Shown here piece after piece: positions 34,511-45,690 of a DNA stretch of 64,000 nucleotides; within the stretch, counting starts at the first letter, position 1, and every line of letters starts with the position of its first letter. Source of the DNA: Nicotiana tabacum. Taxonomy: Eukaryota; Streptophyta; Magnoliopsida; Solanales; Solanaceae. The stretch spans positions 122,270,643 through 122,334,642 of the forward strand of contig NC_134096.1 of the NCBI RefSeq assembly GCF_000715075.1, read 5' to 3'. The translations under genes were made by a program, and so were the position numbers. The notes beneath the pieces were generated by a model. The model saw only the letters and a program-made list of their open reading frames with translations. It was not told the origin of the DNA and made no database searches.

Positions 34511-35170
34511 ATCTGTAAATTTTCTGCATATTATTTGCGAGTTCGCACCAACAAGGTATTATTCAACTTTTCCAGCCCAACAATCAATTTAAGATTTCAA
34601 ACACAAGATCAATAGAGCCAGTTGTCTTCTTCCCGCAACTGGCTGCTGAAGTTCTTGCCCAAACTGCCCAAATCCTTCAACGAATCACCCAAAATTGAAG
34701 TTATGAACTCCCCAAGAGATCCCCAACAAACTCCGATAACATCCAAATGAAAATAATGTAAACTTGCAGATCCAAATTTTTTGACTCAAGCCTCAAGCTT
34801 CTTTAATGGATGCCAATCTTCTCCTTCACATTTCACCTCTCAAACCAATGGATTTTAATTTTTTAAGCTTCAAACAGTGGCAATTACCAATTTAGTCAAC
34901 TAATACTTTCTTTATCCTATTCAAAGAGAAGGTGGTATAATCAACTTAGTATTCAAAGAGAAGGTGGTATAATCAACTTAGTCATGTTTCAGCGATTATT
35001 TCAAGTGTAAAACTTATTTGTACAGCACACTGCCTAGTATTACGAAACCAAAACAGAAATTACTTAAAGCGCTCCTACATTGAAGAGAAAAGATAGAGAG
35101 AAGAAATGGGGTGGTGGGTAAGGAAGAAGAAGGAAAGAAAGAGGGGACCGGCCTGGGGTATGATTGTGAG
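34511..35170. other. Middle of the long-TIR DNA transposon
   Basis: About 660 bp between the inverted arms. No open frame of note. 34911-34980 contains a short tandem duplication of caaagagaaggtggtataat. Confidence 0.6.
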
Positions 35171-35805
35171 GGTTACTGGTAATTGGGTCAACAGAATCAG
35201 GGATGAGTTGATTGGGTTTAGGGATTAAATTTAAAAAATGCTGACTTGAATATCTATGTGGCAATTATTTTTGAGGGATTGGGTGCTACAGTGGATGTCC
35301 GTTAGGGTTAGAGATAATTTTTGTTACTTTGTCAATGATAAGGGTGGATTTGGACGGAAAGTATAACGGGGATAAACGTAAACTATTTACCAAAGTAGAG
35401 GGATAAATCCAACCTTTTTACTTTATGCTCTTATGAAATGCGAGTTGCCGGCGACTAAAATATGAATCCAGCCGAGCAAGGGCAGATCCAATAGCGTCAC
35501 TATGATTCAAAATTCAAACTGAATCCATAACTTTTATCATAGACTTGTATTTTCAATATAAAATTCACTAAAATTATTGAAAAATTGAGCTATGAACTTA
35601 TAACTCAAACAAGGTGATGAATTCATTAGTCGAAACCGAAATCTTGAACCCATAGAATCAAAATTCCAGAGCCACCCTCTGTAGTTGAGCAGAAGCAACT
35701 ATGCAATGAGCGAAAACAAGCAAATTTTCAAGTCTCATATCTTCTCTCTCAAGTCTAGCTATTATCTTCTAAAAGTTGTTTATACAGTTATTTTATAGAT
35801 TATTA

Positions 35806-36720
35806 CCGGTGGTCATTCAATTTTGTGTTCGTTACCCAAAAGTCATTTCTCTTTTTTTGTTACGTAAAAATCATTTAACTTTGTGTTCATTACTCAAAAG
35901 TCACTTTTCTTTCTTTTGTTATACAAAAATTATTTTATTTTGCTCTAGTTATCACAATAGTCACCTTGGCCAGCTTTTATAATACTTTTACTTGAAACGT
36001 ATATTATGCCCTTGACATTATAAATTCTCCTATTTATATAATACATTCTATATTATATAATATATAATATAATTTTACCTATGTATTTTACTTTATAAAT
36101 AAAATAACTTTATACTACTTTATTTATTATTTTTGTAATATATCCGTACATTTAATTTTTCTATTACACTCAATTTGTTTAATAATATTCAAACTGGAAC
36201 ATATTTTAAAATATAAAAACGACAAAAAATATTTATTTTTAATCATAAAATAATTATTTGTTTTATTATATTATTTTTATAGTCAGTAAAACTTTAAACA
36301 AAAATTCAAAGATATTATGTTTAATATTAAGTTTTTTTAAAGTTTTGTCTGCTAATGTTATTTATTTGAAAGTATTAATACGATGTGTCGGTGTTCTACA
36401 TGTGGGTATTTTGTTTATTAGATTAATGAATATGGCTCGAATGATAAATATGTGAGCTTTGATTTTATCATTTTCATTAAAAATATTTCATTAGGCATGA
36501 TTAAGAACGTTAAGATGAGATTTGTTCACAATAATATTACTGACAAATTTGATAATAGTACCTATATATATTGAAATTATCTTTAAGAAAAAAATTAAAT
36601 GTACGAATATATTATAAAAATAATATAAAATTTATTTAATAAAAAGTAAAAAATATATTATATATTATATAATATAGAAAGTATTACATAAATGGGAGAA
36701 TTTATAATGTCTAGGGAATA
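35806..36720. mobile_element. MULE-like MITE, copy 1, right end deleted
   Basis: Starts ggtggtcattcaattttgtg and matches copy 2 (38818-39907) through the AT-rich middle to about 36720, where about 180 bp present in copy 2 is missing. It lies in intron 1 next to the exon 1 splice donor. Confidence 0.75.
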
Positions 36721-36762
36721 ATAGTAAAGTTAAACTCCCCGGAAAAATGGTAAAGCGCATAC

Positions 36763-37454
36763 CTTCAAAATTGTTAAATCCAATATCTAAATCTTTCAGC
36801 AGCTGTAAGTTGCCTAGTTCTCCTGGAATTGTTCCAACAAAGTTATTTTCCATCAACACTAGGACTTGAAGTTCCGAGCATTCTGATATGCTTCTTGGTA
36901 TCTCTCCACTTAACATGTTGGAGCTAAGAAAAAGCTTTAGCAATCTGGGAAGGCGACGGCATAAATCAGATGGAAGATCACCAGTTAAACTAGCATCCAT
37001 GAGTCCATTGGAACATGTTAAACATGGAAAGCACATTGGAGCCATTGAGTCCATTGGAACTAATATCAATGGCTCTCAACTTTCGCAAACGAGACAACTC
37101 TAGTGGAAGTTGTTCACCTTGGAAATTGTTGTAGCTTAGATCAAGAGAAATAAGAAAAGAAAGGTTGCCAAGTTGTGGCGGGATGGTACCACTAAATCCC
37201 ATGTCTGAAATATTCAGTTCAATCACTCTTTGATGACGGGAGCCACAAGTGATTCCAATCCAGTTACAAACTGAGGTAGAAGAAGACCAGTTTGTTGAAA
37301 GAATGCGAAAAGGGTCTGAAGTAATTTGGGCTTTCAAGGCTAGAAGAGAAGATTGATCAGTGCTTATATTCATGGCTACGCATGTTGCTATAATGTGAAG
37401 AGATATTAATAAAAATGCTAATAGCCGAAAGGAAGAGGAGGTTGTATTCTCCAT
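36763..37454 (-). pseudogene. Receptor kinase exon 1 (signal peptide, LRRNT, first LRRs)
   Basis: From 37454: MENTTSSS, a hydrophobic signal segment (FRLLAFLLISLHIIA), then LRRNT (DQSSLLALKA, NWSSSTSVCNWIGITC) and six or so LRRs. Frame is lost near 37005-37020: the first reading frame ends at 36990 while family sequence resumes as TGDLPSDLCRRLPRL in another. The last codons (LDIGFNNFEG) run to the donor GTATGC at 36762. A TATA-like TATAAAAAG lies at 37589-37581. Confidence 0.85.
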
Positions 37455-37580
37455 TAATGATATCCTTGAGTCCATGAAATTAGGAAATGCGTCTCTTGGT
37501 TGGATCTTGTTTAGCAATATAATCTCTACAGAATTGGAACTGATTAAATGAATAGTAGTAATTAAGAAGATAAGGCTAAC

Positions 37581-37589
37581 CTTTTTATA
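37581..37589 (-). promoter_or_regulatory. Probable TATA box of the receptor kinase
   Basis: TATAAAAAG on the minus strand, 127 bp upstream of the chosen start and 64 bp upstream of the alternative Met at 37517. Transcription about 30 bp downstream would give a leader compatible with either. Predicted from sequence only. Confidence 0.5.
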
Positions 37590-38688
37590 TTACTGAAGCT
37601 AATTAAAATTAAGAACATAACGCTACAATTATTAACTTAGTTTATTGCAAGCTTCGTGCTAGAAAAAAGAAAGGTTGGAAAAATGTTCAAGATCTGGTAC
37701 TAAATACTAACACATAACAGAGATTTATGGGTTCCTTTTATTAAGCTCCTGATTTATGGGTGTCACGCCTCCTTTTTCGTGAAAAGAAATTTTTCAATTA
37801 AAATTTGTATATGGATTATTTTATTATTTTAGAAGGCACCACTTAAAATTGAGTATTTTCGGAGTTCCAAGTCACCAATGATTCAAAATCCCACGAAAGT
37901 TTTAACTCCATTTATGATCCGCTAATACAGAAAACCATGTAAGAAATTTTATTGATCAGACAGAAGGTATAAGACACTTCCCGAATCACATGGTTCTATC
38001 ACGGTCACTTAATTAATTTAAACCTGACTTAAACTAATCTTGGATATATGTCTTAAGGATTTTGCCTTTTTATCCACCTTTATTTGCTTGATTATTCGTA
38101 AATGTACTTGCCTTGCTTGCGTGCCAAAATCATGCAATGTGTACGTGTACATAACTTAAGGACATATGTATTATTTTAAGGAGTTTAATTAAGTCGTGTT
38201 CACACGTGCTTTGCTCTTTAATAGCTATGTTACGCGAACGGATACATAGCCATGTTAATTTGAAACACACCTAAAGCATACCAGCGTGTGTGAATCCTCC
38301 TACTTAATCATCATCATATATTATATATCATATACTATATTATAAGCATGAAGATCTTTAGTGTAAGTTAAATTACTAAAATGACCATTAAAAGTTAAAT
38401 AACGTTTTTACCCTTCACTTAAAAAAATACCCCTATAATACTTTTGTACCAAAAAGTAAACTTGCCTTTAATTAATAAATAATAAATATCTATAAAAGTA
38501 AATTAAAAGTTTTTCTTTGGAATTGTAAAGCAATGCGTTGAAATTCCTAGAGTAATTATTAATAGGAGCAAACCTGTTGTTGTATGTGAAAGAAAGAAAA
38601 GTAACAAAACAAAAGAAAAAAAAGTCAAAGAGAGAAGAAAAATAATCGGTGGAAAAATTTCTTTGAATCAAAATAATTCTGCATCTGC
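37590..38688. other. Upstream region of the receptor kinase
   Basis: Non-coding, AT-rich. 38127-38312 is the part repeated at 44488-44680. No gene is recognised; the open frame at 38468-38719 is low-complexity. Confidence 0.6.
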
Positions 38689-38817
38689 CTTCTGTAGTTG
38701 AGCAGAAGCAACTAAGCAATAAGTGAAAACAAGCAAATTTTCAAGTCTCATATCTTCTCTCACAATTACTACAAGTTTAGCTATTATCTTTTAAAGTTGT
38801 TTATATGGTTATTTTAC

Positions 38818-39907
38818 AGAGTAAAATTCAAGGGTGGTCATTTAATTTTGTGTTTATTTTCTAATTTTTTTTTTGAAAAGTCATTTAACTTTGTGTTCAT
38901 TATCCAAAAGTCACTTTTCTTTCTTTGTTATACAAAAATTATTTTATCTTGCTCTAGTTATCACAATAGTCACCTTGACCAGATTTTATAATAGTTTTGC
39001 TTTAAAAGTCTATTATGCCCTTGACATTACAAGTTCTCCTATTTATGTTATACCTTCTATATTATATACAAATAATATATTTTTACTTAGGTATTTTACT
39101 TTATAATTAAAATAACTTTATATTACTTTATTTATTATTTTTATAATATATCCGTACATTTAATTTTCCCATGGCACTCAATTTGTTTAGTCATATTCAA
39201 AAGCGACATATTTTTAAATATAAAAATGACAAAAAATATTTATTTTTAATATTTATTTAAATAACAAAAACAGATTTGTTTAACAAATGAGATTTTATAG
39301 TCAGTAAAACTATAAAACTTTTTTAAAGATATTTGTGTTTAATATTAAGTTTTTTAAAGCTTTGTCTGCTAATATTATTTATTTGAAAGTATTAATCTGA
39401 TGTGTCAATATTCTACATGTGGGTATTTTGTTTATTAGGTTAATGAATATGGCTTGAATGATAAATCCGTGAGCTTTGATTTTATAATTTTCATTAAAAA
39501 TATTTCATTAGCCATGGTTTAGAATATTAAATTGAGATTCGTTCACAGTAATATTACTGACAAATTTGATAATACTACCTATATATATTGAAATTATCGT
39601 TAAGAAAAAAATTAAATGCACGAATATAAAAATAATAAATAAAATAAAATAATATTTATTTAATTATAAGTAAAATACGTAGGTAAAAATATATTATATA
39701 GTATATAGTATAGAAAGCATTACATAAATGAGAGGATTTATAATGTCAAGGGTATAATAGACTTTTCAAGTAAAACTTTTACAAAATCTGGTCAAAGTGA
39801 CTATTGTGATAACTAGAGCATAGTAAAATCATTTTTGCGTAACAAAAAGAAATTTTTTTTTTGATTAATGAATACAAAGTTGAATGACCATCCATGAAAT
39901 TTACTCT
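38818..39907. mobile_element. MULE-like MITE, copy 2, complete
   Basis: Long inverted arms (about 250 bp): gagtaaaattcaagggtggtcatt at the left pairs with the complement at 39880-39906. Arms also share the gacattacaagttctcct block (about 39018) with its complement near 39735. The flanks carry TATTTTA on both sides (38810-38816, 39908-39914), a target-site duplication of about 9 bp with a mismatch, pointing to Mutator-like MITEs. No coding capacity. Confidence 0.75.
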
Positions 39908-39961
39908 TATTTTATACTATAAAATTGAATCCATAAGTAAAGTTAAACTCCCCGGAAAAAT

Positions 39962-40122
39962 GGTAAACGCATACCTTCAAAATTGTTAAATCCAATATCT
40001 AAATCTTTCAGCAGCTGTAAGTTGCCTAGTTCTCCTGGAATTGTTCCAACAAAGTTATTTTCCATCAACACTAAGACTTGAAGTTCCGAGCATTGTGATA
40101 TGCTTCTTGGTATCTCTCTGAC
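39962..40122 (-). pseudogene. Duplicated fragment of receptor kinase exon 1
   Basis: Encodes two LRRs (EIPRSISQCSELQVLVLMEN and following) matching 36763-36908 with few changes, including the GTATGC donor at its end. Its 5' part is cut at 40122 where a transposon-like sequence begins. Confidence 0.85.
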
Positions 40123-40375
40123 GGCATACATCGTTCAAATAGCACGGGCTAGCCAGTTTTCGGACTAGTCATTCAAAAATAGCTGGCGTTTGTCAAGTCA
40201 TTGAAAAATAGCCATTATTTTGCTGTAACAGAGACCGGTCCAGCATAATATACTGGAGTTCGGTGCACTTGTGTATGAACTTCCAGCATATTATGCTTGA
40301 TCGGTATACTTTGTTGGCTCCAGTATAATATACTGGAGTTCCAGTATACTTTGCAAAGTATACTGAAGAGTAAAA
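40123..40375. mobile_element. Transposon-like fragment with tatactggag motifs
   Basis: Contains repeated and inverted forms of cagtataatatactggag and the phrase aaaatagccattattttgctg, which I recognise as a dispersed Solanaceae repeat. It abuts a truncated gag on the right. Class not determined. Confidence 0.5.
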
Positions 40376-41145
40376 TCCACTGAACCCTGCAGAGCTTCGA
40401 GACCTTTTAGTCTCCTTAGACTCCATTTTCTCACTTAGAACACCCTCAATCCTTCTCCCAATCTCCACTACTTGTTGAAATGGAGTATCCGTTTTCAACT
40501 CTCGAGCCATGCATATTTTAAGATCATAATTGAGCCCCTCAATAAATCTGCGGACTCGCTTTCTGACTGTAGGAACCAAGATAGGTGCATGACCGGCTAA
40601 CTCACTGAACCTGATGGCATATTCTGATACTGTCATAGTGCCCTGACACAACCGTTCAAACTCTATGCGCCACGCATCTCGGAGAGTCTGGGGAACAAAC
40701 TCTTTCAAAAATATTTCCAAAAATTGAGCCCAAGTTGGTGGTATTGCATCGGCTGGTCTACCTTCTTCATAGATTTTTCACCACTGATACGCTGCGCATG
40801 ACAGTTGAAATGTAGTAAAGGCAACTCCGCTCACTTCCACAATACCCATGGTGCGGAGAATACAATGATAATTTTCTAGAAATCCTTGGGCATCCTCTGT
40901 AGTCGTGCCACTGAAAGTAGGTCTTCTGATGCCTCTGGCTGAACTGGAATAATAGGTTGTACCGGTACTACATCCGAAATTTGACTAATGTGAACCTGCT
41001 GTTCTGGAGTCGTAGTAGGAGTCTGAGCTACTCCCCCAATCTGTGAAATATTTGGTGCAACAGAGATCAATCCCACATGCGTTAATGTACCAAACATACT
41101 GACGAGTGTCTGGCGTATATAAAATTCTAACTCATACTCGGTCAA
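40376..41145 (-). pseudogene. Tekay gag fragment
   Basis: Two segments: N-terminal (41145-40876) and gag core (about 40860-40376) with EFVPQTLRDAWRIEFERL and YAIRFSELAGHAP, closely related to gag of element B. A stop or frame change separates them and the 3' part is cut off at 40376. Confidence 0.8.
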
Positions 41146-41559
41146 ATAATAGTATAGAAAGATGTTGAACCCACATAGATTGGTTTATCTATTCTATAGA
41201 TGTTTCTTGTTTTAATTACTATTTGAGAAAATTAGAAAGAGTTGAGTTGTAAATTAACTAACTAAAAATGCATGAATAGAGCAATAGAAAATATTTTATT
41301 TTTCACAAATATAATAAAAAGGTGTTGGGATCTTGACATCACTTAATATTTCTATTATATAATAGAATTATTATTCTTCAATTTCTATTTCTCAAAAATG
41401 TATACATGCCTCTCACGATTACAAATATATATTATTACTTAAGTTGAATAATTAATTGCACTCCTCTCGGTTATACAAATTAATCTTCAAACTAGTAATA
41501 TTGAAGAACCAAAAATATATGATTGAACTAAAACGCGCTCTTGTTAGTAAGTCTCTTTC
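41146..41559. other. Unassigned repeat fragment
   Basis: AT-rich, no gene. The phrase gttgaacccacatagattgg near 41170 resembles the motif ctctgtgggattcgac found in Tat/Ogre LTRs (compare 44396-44411, opposite strand), so this may be a fragment of such an LTR. Confidence 0.4.
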
Positions 41560-44338
41560 GGTTACCCTATCATATTCCACGATACCTCGTGCCAATTTCT
41601 CTATCACAACTGCACGGACAACTCACATGCCAAATATCATTATCATTTAACCACAACACCTCGTGCCCATATTTCATATCCCAACTGCACAGACAATTCA
41701 CGTGTCAATATCCTTATTATTTACTCACGGCACCTCGTGCCCACATTTCTTTTTATAATCCGCCTGACTATAGCCACTTGCTCCCAATTTCAACATAAAT
41801 CAGATTGTTATCAATTTACCAACAACAAGATAAATTGCACAAGGTATAAAAATAAATACAAGGAAAATCACAACATCACATAAAAATTACCAACGTAACA
41901 ACTCCACACCATCACATATCATCCCTGACAGTAGTCACCCTTATCTCTCCTATAACCACCCTTATCACTTCTATAATAGCCTCCCTTATCCCTCCGCCCT
42001 CACAATATCAATAGCCACCCTTATCGCTCATATAGCCACCTTTATCGCTCCGCCCAGACAATATCCCAACACACATAACAACAGTGAAATGCCACCCTTA
42101 TACCCACATAATATCAACAGTGAAATGCCACCCTTATATCCTCAAAATAATAACTCAAATAACATAACAATTTGCACGGAATGTTATCACGGCAATATAA
42201 CAAAATCAATTCATATCATAATTTGCCCAATAGCCACAACCAATTCCAAAGATATAACAAAATTAATTAATTTCACAACAAATAGCCCAAGGCTCCATAC
42301 AATAGGTATAAAACCTCAAAAATAATCAACATAGATAGAAAATAATCAGCATAGGACAACACCTTCATTAATCCAAATTTTGATAATTATATTAACACTT
42401 CTTCTTAAGCTTGTTTAATTAATTATTTGCAGATGAAAAATCCATAATGAAATTAAATTCCAAGAAATATCAAATCATCAAATTGTCATACAAAAATAAA
42501 TTCAACAAACGCGAATTGAGGCATGGCAAATAGATGATTTAATAAATGCCAACAATTATCCAATATACTACACAATATGCCTAGGACTTTAACCCAATAT
42601 ATTTTACACATATAAGCCCGAGGGGTAATTTTTCCACTCAAGGTTATTCATATTTCACAAATGGCACGTAAGACTCGATGCCTAAGGGGTAATTTTTCCA
42701 CTCAAGGTTAGGCAAGATACTTACCTTTTTGAAATTATGCCGATATTCCAAAATAGCCTTCTTGCTTGAATTGACCTCCGGACAGCTCAAACCTATTCAA
42801 ATTTATTGTACAACCTCATTAAAATTCATCGAAAATAATTCCGGATAATAATACGTCGACTTAAAATTTTATTCTAAAAAGTCAACAAAAGTCAACGTGG
42901 GGCCCGCCTCTCGGAATCCGACATAATTTCCATGAAATCCAAACACCCATTCCGATACGAGTTCAACCATACCAATTTTATCCAAATCCGACTCCGAATC
43001 GGTATTCAAATCCCAAAAATTTATTTTTATGAAATTTCTATAATTTTTTCCAATTTTTTATCTCAAAATACTGATTAATTGATGAAAGCAATGATATATT
43101 CATGTATATTAACCAAATTTGAGTTAGAATCACTTACCCAGATGAATTTCTTGAAAATTCCACGAAACATCGCCACAAACCGAGCTCCCAAAGTCCAAAA
43201 ATAAAATAATACCCTAACCCTCGCCTATATAGTACCCAATCCGACCTCAACATGTGCGGTTCGTACAATTCCAAGTGAGGTCGCACATCCTAACTTCTGC
43301 GGTCGCACAAAAATTGTGCGGCCGCGCTTCACAGCCTTCTCCTTTACTAGGCTTCAGTAAACTGGCCATAACTTTTTCTACAGATGTCCGAATTATGATT
43401 TCATTACTTTTCTGGAAACTAAACACGAAGGGCTACAACTTTTATTTTTGAATCATCTCCAAATTCCTTATAGATCAAAAGATATAAACTTCCAAAATCG
43501 GACAAGCGAACATGCGGAAATCACCAGAAGTGCGGCCGCAGACAAAATTGTGCGGTCCGCACTTTTCCTCTGCGGTCCGCATATTTTCATTTGCTGCAGC
43601 ATTTTTTCATCTGCTACCGCACTCAAAAATATGCCTCAGCACATGGAATTGTGCGGTCCGCACCTCCAACGTTCCAGAGCAACATCAGAGTGTCGAAATG
43701 CCCGCACTCGCTCAAAACTCACCCCGAAATACATCCGAGCCACTCGGGATCCCGTTCAAATATACCAACAAGTTCTATAACATAACACAGACCTACTCGA
43801 GGCCTCAAATCACATCAAACAACATCAAAATGACGAATCGCACCTCAAATTAAAATCTATGATCTTTGAACTTTCAAATTCTATATCTTGTGCCGAAACA
43901 CGTTAAATCAATTCGGAATGACTTCAAATTTTTGCACACAAGTCATAAATGATATAACGAAACTATTCAAATTTTCAGAATCAAAATCCGACCTCGTTAT
44001 AAAAAATTCAACCTTCGGTTGGACTTTTCCTAAAATCTTCTATTTTTTAATTTTTGCCAAAATGCGTCGAATTGTCCTACGGACTTTCAAATCCAAATTC
44101 GAATATTCGCCTAAGTCCGAAATCATCATACGAAGCTATTGCCATCATCGAAATTCCATTCCGGGGTTATTTTCTCAAAAGTTATTTCTCCGGTCAACTC
44201 TTTCCATTTAAGTTTCTAAATAAGAATCGTTCTTTTAATTTAATTCTGAATCTTTCGAAAATCAAACTCGACCATACCCGCGGGTCATAATACATATTGC
44301 GAAACTTCTCGAGGCCTTAAGTCACTGAGCGGGGCGTT
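41560..44338 (-). mobile_element. Tekay-type LTR fragment (family F)
   Basis: Minus-strand LTR with the same landmark blocks as LTRs B and D, such as cactcgggat near 43740 and gatacttacc near 42715. Its start, at about 44338, reads AACGCCCCGCTCAGTGAC in place of AACGACCCG. The 3' part is missing at the left. It holds hairpin units with cctcgtgcc (41580-41760), about eight copies of gccacccttat (41936-42140) and a palindrome array (43254-43662). Confidence 0.75.
43254..43662. repeat. Phased TGCGGTCCGCA palindrome array (LTR F)
   Basis: Two clusters. Left: centres about 43260, 43280.5, 43302.5 and 43321.5. Right: about 43517.5, 43535.5, 43556, 43576, 43596.5, 43616.5, 43636.5 and 43657, almost all 20-20.5 bp apart. 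Words include TGCGGCCGCA, TGCGGTCCGCA, TGCTGCAGCA, TGCTACCGCA and TGCCTCAGCA. Confidence 0.8.
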
Positions 44339-44344
44339 AATTCT

Positions 44345-44489
44345 TAAAACTTGTCTTCTTGGTAATAGTGAGCAGTTGTAGCTAAACCTTAGTTCTCTGT
44401 GGGATTCGACTCCGAACTGTTAGATCGGATTATATTTGCAGCGACCGCTTATTCTTTTTAGGACTAGAGTTGGGCGTGATCAAATTTTG
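44345..44489 (+). mobile_element. Probable Tat/Ogre-type LTR end fragment
   Basis: Contains ctgtgggattcgactccg and ends ggcgtgatcaaattttgg, which resembles the LTR end and primer-binding region of Tat/Ogre elements. Only 145 bp remain, cut off by kinase upstream sequence at 44488. Recognised from memory of the family. Confidence 0.5.
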
Positions 44490-44680
44490 GCATGCAACGC
44501 GTATATGTACATAACTTAAGGACATATATATTATTTAAGGAGTTTAATTAAGCCGTGTGAACGCGTTCTTTGCTCTTTAATTTGAGGATCATAGCTATGT
44601 TACGCGGACGTATACATAGCCATTTTAATTTGAAACGCGCCTAAAGCGTACTAGCATGTGTGTGAATCCTCCTACTTGAT
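44488..44680. repeat. Second copy of kinase upstream region
   Basis: Matches 38127-38312 (cataacttaaggacatat, gctatgttacgcg, gtgtgaatcctcctact) with small indels. It is the far end of the 3-kb tandem duplication. Confidence 0.85.
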
Positions 44681-45447
44681 TTGAGATTGATGTAAGGCAA
44701 GAGTTATGGATAAATATTAGTGTGATAGAGGAATGCGAGTTAAATTGTTAACAAGTCACTACGCTTATTGTCACGATCCGAAATTTTTTACCGACGGGAC
44801 CGTGATGATGCCTAACATTCACTTGCCAGGCAAGCCAACGTTAGAGAATCATTAAACCAATTCCTTATTTCCATTCAGTAAATAACAATAATTAACTAAG
44901 ATGAAATATAATAAGTGCGGAATATCATAAAACTGTATTAATTACTACCACCCGGATCTGGAGTCACAATTCACGAGCATTCTAGAATTTTCTACAAGTA
45001 ATAGTCAGAAAGAAATACAACTGTTTGAATGAAAGAAATAGTAGAACAGAAAAGATAGACGGGGACTTCAAGGTCTGTGAACGCCGACAGATCTACCTTG
45101 AGTCTCCGGACAGCGGACCAATAGCAAAATCTCGATCAACCCGAGCCGGTATCAAAATCTGCACAGAAAGTGCAGAGTGCAGTATCAGTACAACCGACCC
45201 CATGTACTGGTAAGTGTCGAATCTAACCTCGACGAAATAGTGACGAGGCTAAGGCAAGGCACCTACAAATCAACCTGTACAATTTAACAGTGTATATGCA
45301 AATAACAGAAATGAAGAACTAAACAGAAAATGTCGGGAGGGGAACATACTGAGGGGAATACAAGATAAAGAACTACAACAGAATGATCACCGGAGCAGTC
45401 AATATACCATGAATCAACAGGAATAGTGAATACAATAAGAAAAAATG

Positions 45448-45690
45448 CACGGCATCACCCTTCGTGCTTTTACTCTCAATCTCACCATAAAATTAATAGA
45501 AAAGACACGGCATCACCCTTCGTGCATTAACTCTCATATCATGGCATGGCATTACCCTTCGTGCATTAACACTCACAACATGGCACGTCATCACCCTTCG
45601 TGCATTAACACTCATAATATGGCACGACATCACCCTTCGTGCATTAACACTCACAATATGGCACGACATCACCCTTCGTGCATTAACACT
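45448..45690 (+). repeat. Six-copy hairpin minisatellite in the solo LTR
   Basis: Unit about 50 bp with GCACGacatcacccttCGTGC, whose ends pair as a 5-bp stem, then attaacactcacaatatg. The first copies are more diverged. The open frames across it are periodic and spurious. Confidence 0.85.

Larger units (their letters stand above)
18447..35428. mobile_element. Long-TIR DNA transposon split by the copia element
   Basis: 18447-18527 continued at 34359-34510 is the left terminal inverted repeat and 35171-35428 the right one. Both read inward from aaaaaggccggatttatcc (aaaaaggttggatttatcc on the right), then tttggtaaatag, then ccctaaccctaac, then cacccaatccctcaaa. Without the copia insertion the element would be about 1.15 kb, with arms over 200 bp and no coding capacity, so it is a foldback or MITE-type element. 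No clear target-site duplication is visible, so its superfamily is left open. Confidence 0.8.
18000..36762 (-). other. Receptor kinase intron 1, expanded to 18.8 kb by nested transposons
   Basis: The donor GTATGC at 36762-36757 and the acceptor TTGACAG ending at 18000 are intact and in matching phase. Of the intron, 18000-18446 and 35429-35805 look like ordinary non-coding sequence. The rest is a long-TIR DNA transposon, the copia element, the Tekay-related element inside it, and a MULE-like MITE near exon 1. I cannot tell whether the gene was already dead when these inserted. Confidence 0.8.
15190..37454 (-). pseudogene. LRR receptor-like kinase, class XII type, disrupted
   Basis: One gene in four exons: 37454-36763, 17999-17712, 17618-15624 and 15536-15190. 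It is of the type annotated as At3g47570-like or EFR-like: signal peptide, LRRNT, LRRs, one transmembrane segment and a non-RD kinase. Such receptors sit in the plasma membrane and sense microbial ligands. The exons join in frame at each intron, including the 18.8-kb first intron filled with transposons, so the gene spanned this interval before it decayed. Inside the exons I see a frameshift near 37010, stops at 17119-17121 and 17068-17070, and frameshifts near 17027, 16040 and 15690. It therefore cannot make a full receptor unless the assembly is wrong at several places. The start MENTTSSS at 37454 is chosen because the signal peptide follows at once; an upstream in-frame Met lies at 37517. 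Confidence 0.9.
35677..40122. repeat. About 3-kb tandem duplication of the kinase 5' end
   Basis: 35677-36908 (MITE plus part of exon 1) recurs as 38689-40122, and 38127-38312 (upstream region) recurs as 44488-44680. Offset is about 3.0 kb before later insertions. The second copy has lost the part matching 36909-38126, which is replaced by 4.4 kb of retrotransposon fragments. In the first copy the right end of the MITE is deleted. Confidence 0.85.

Noticed and set aside
36040..36080. AT-rich tatataat stretches as promoters
   Set aside because: They are part of the inverted arms of the MITE, present in both copies, and not next to any start codon.
45448..45690. CRISPR-like spaced repeats
   Set aside because: The units are contiguous minisatellite copies with similar spacers, in a plant LTR, with no cas genes.
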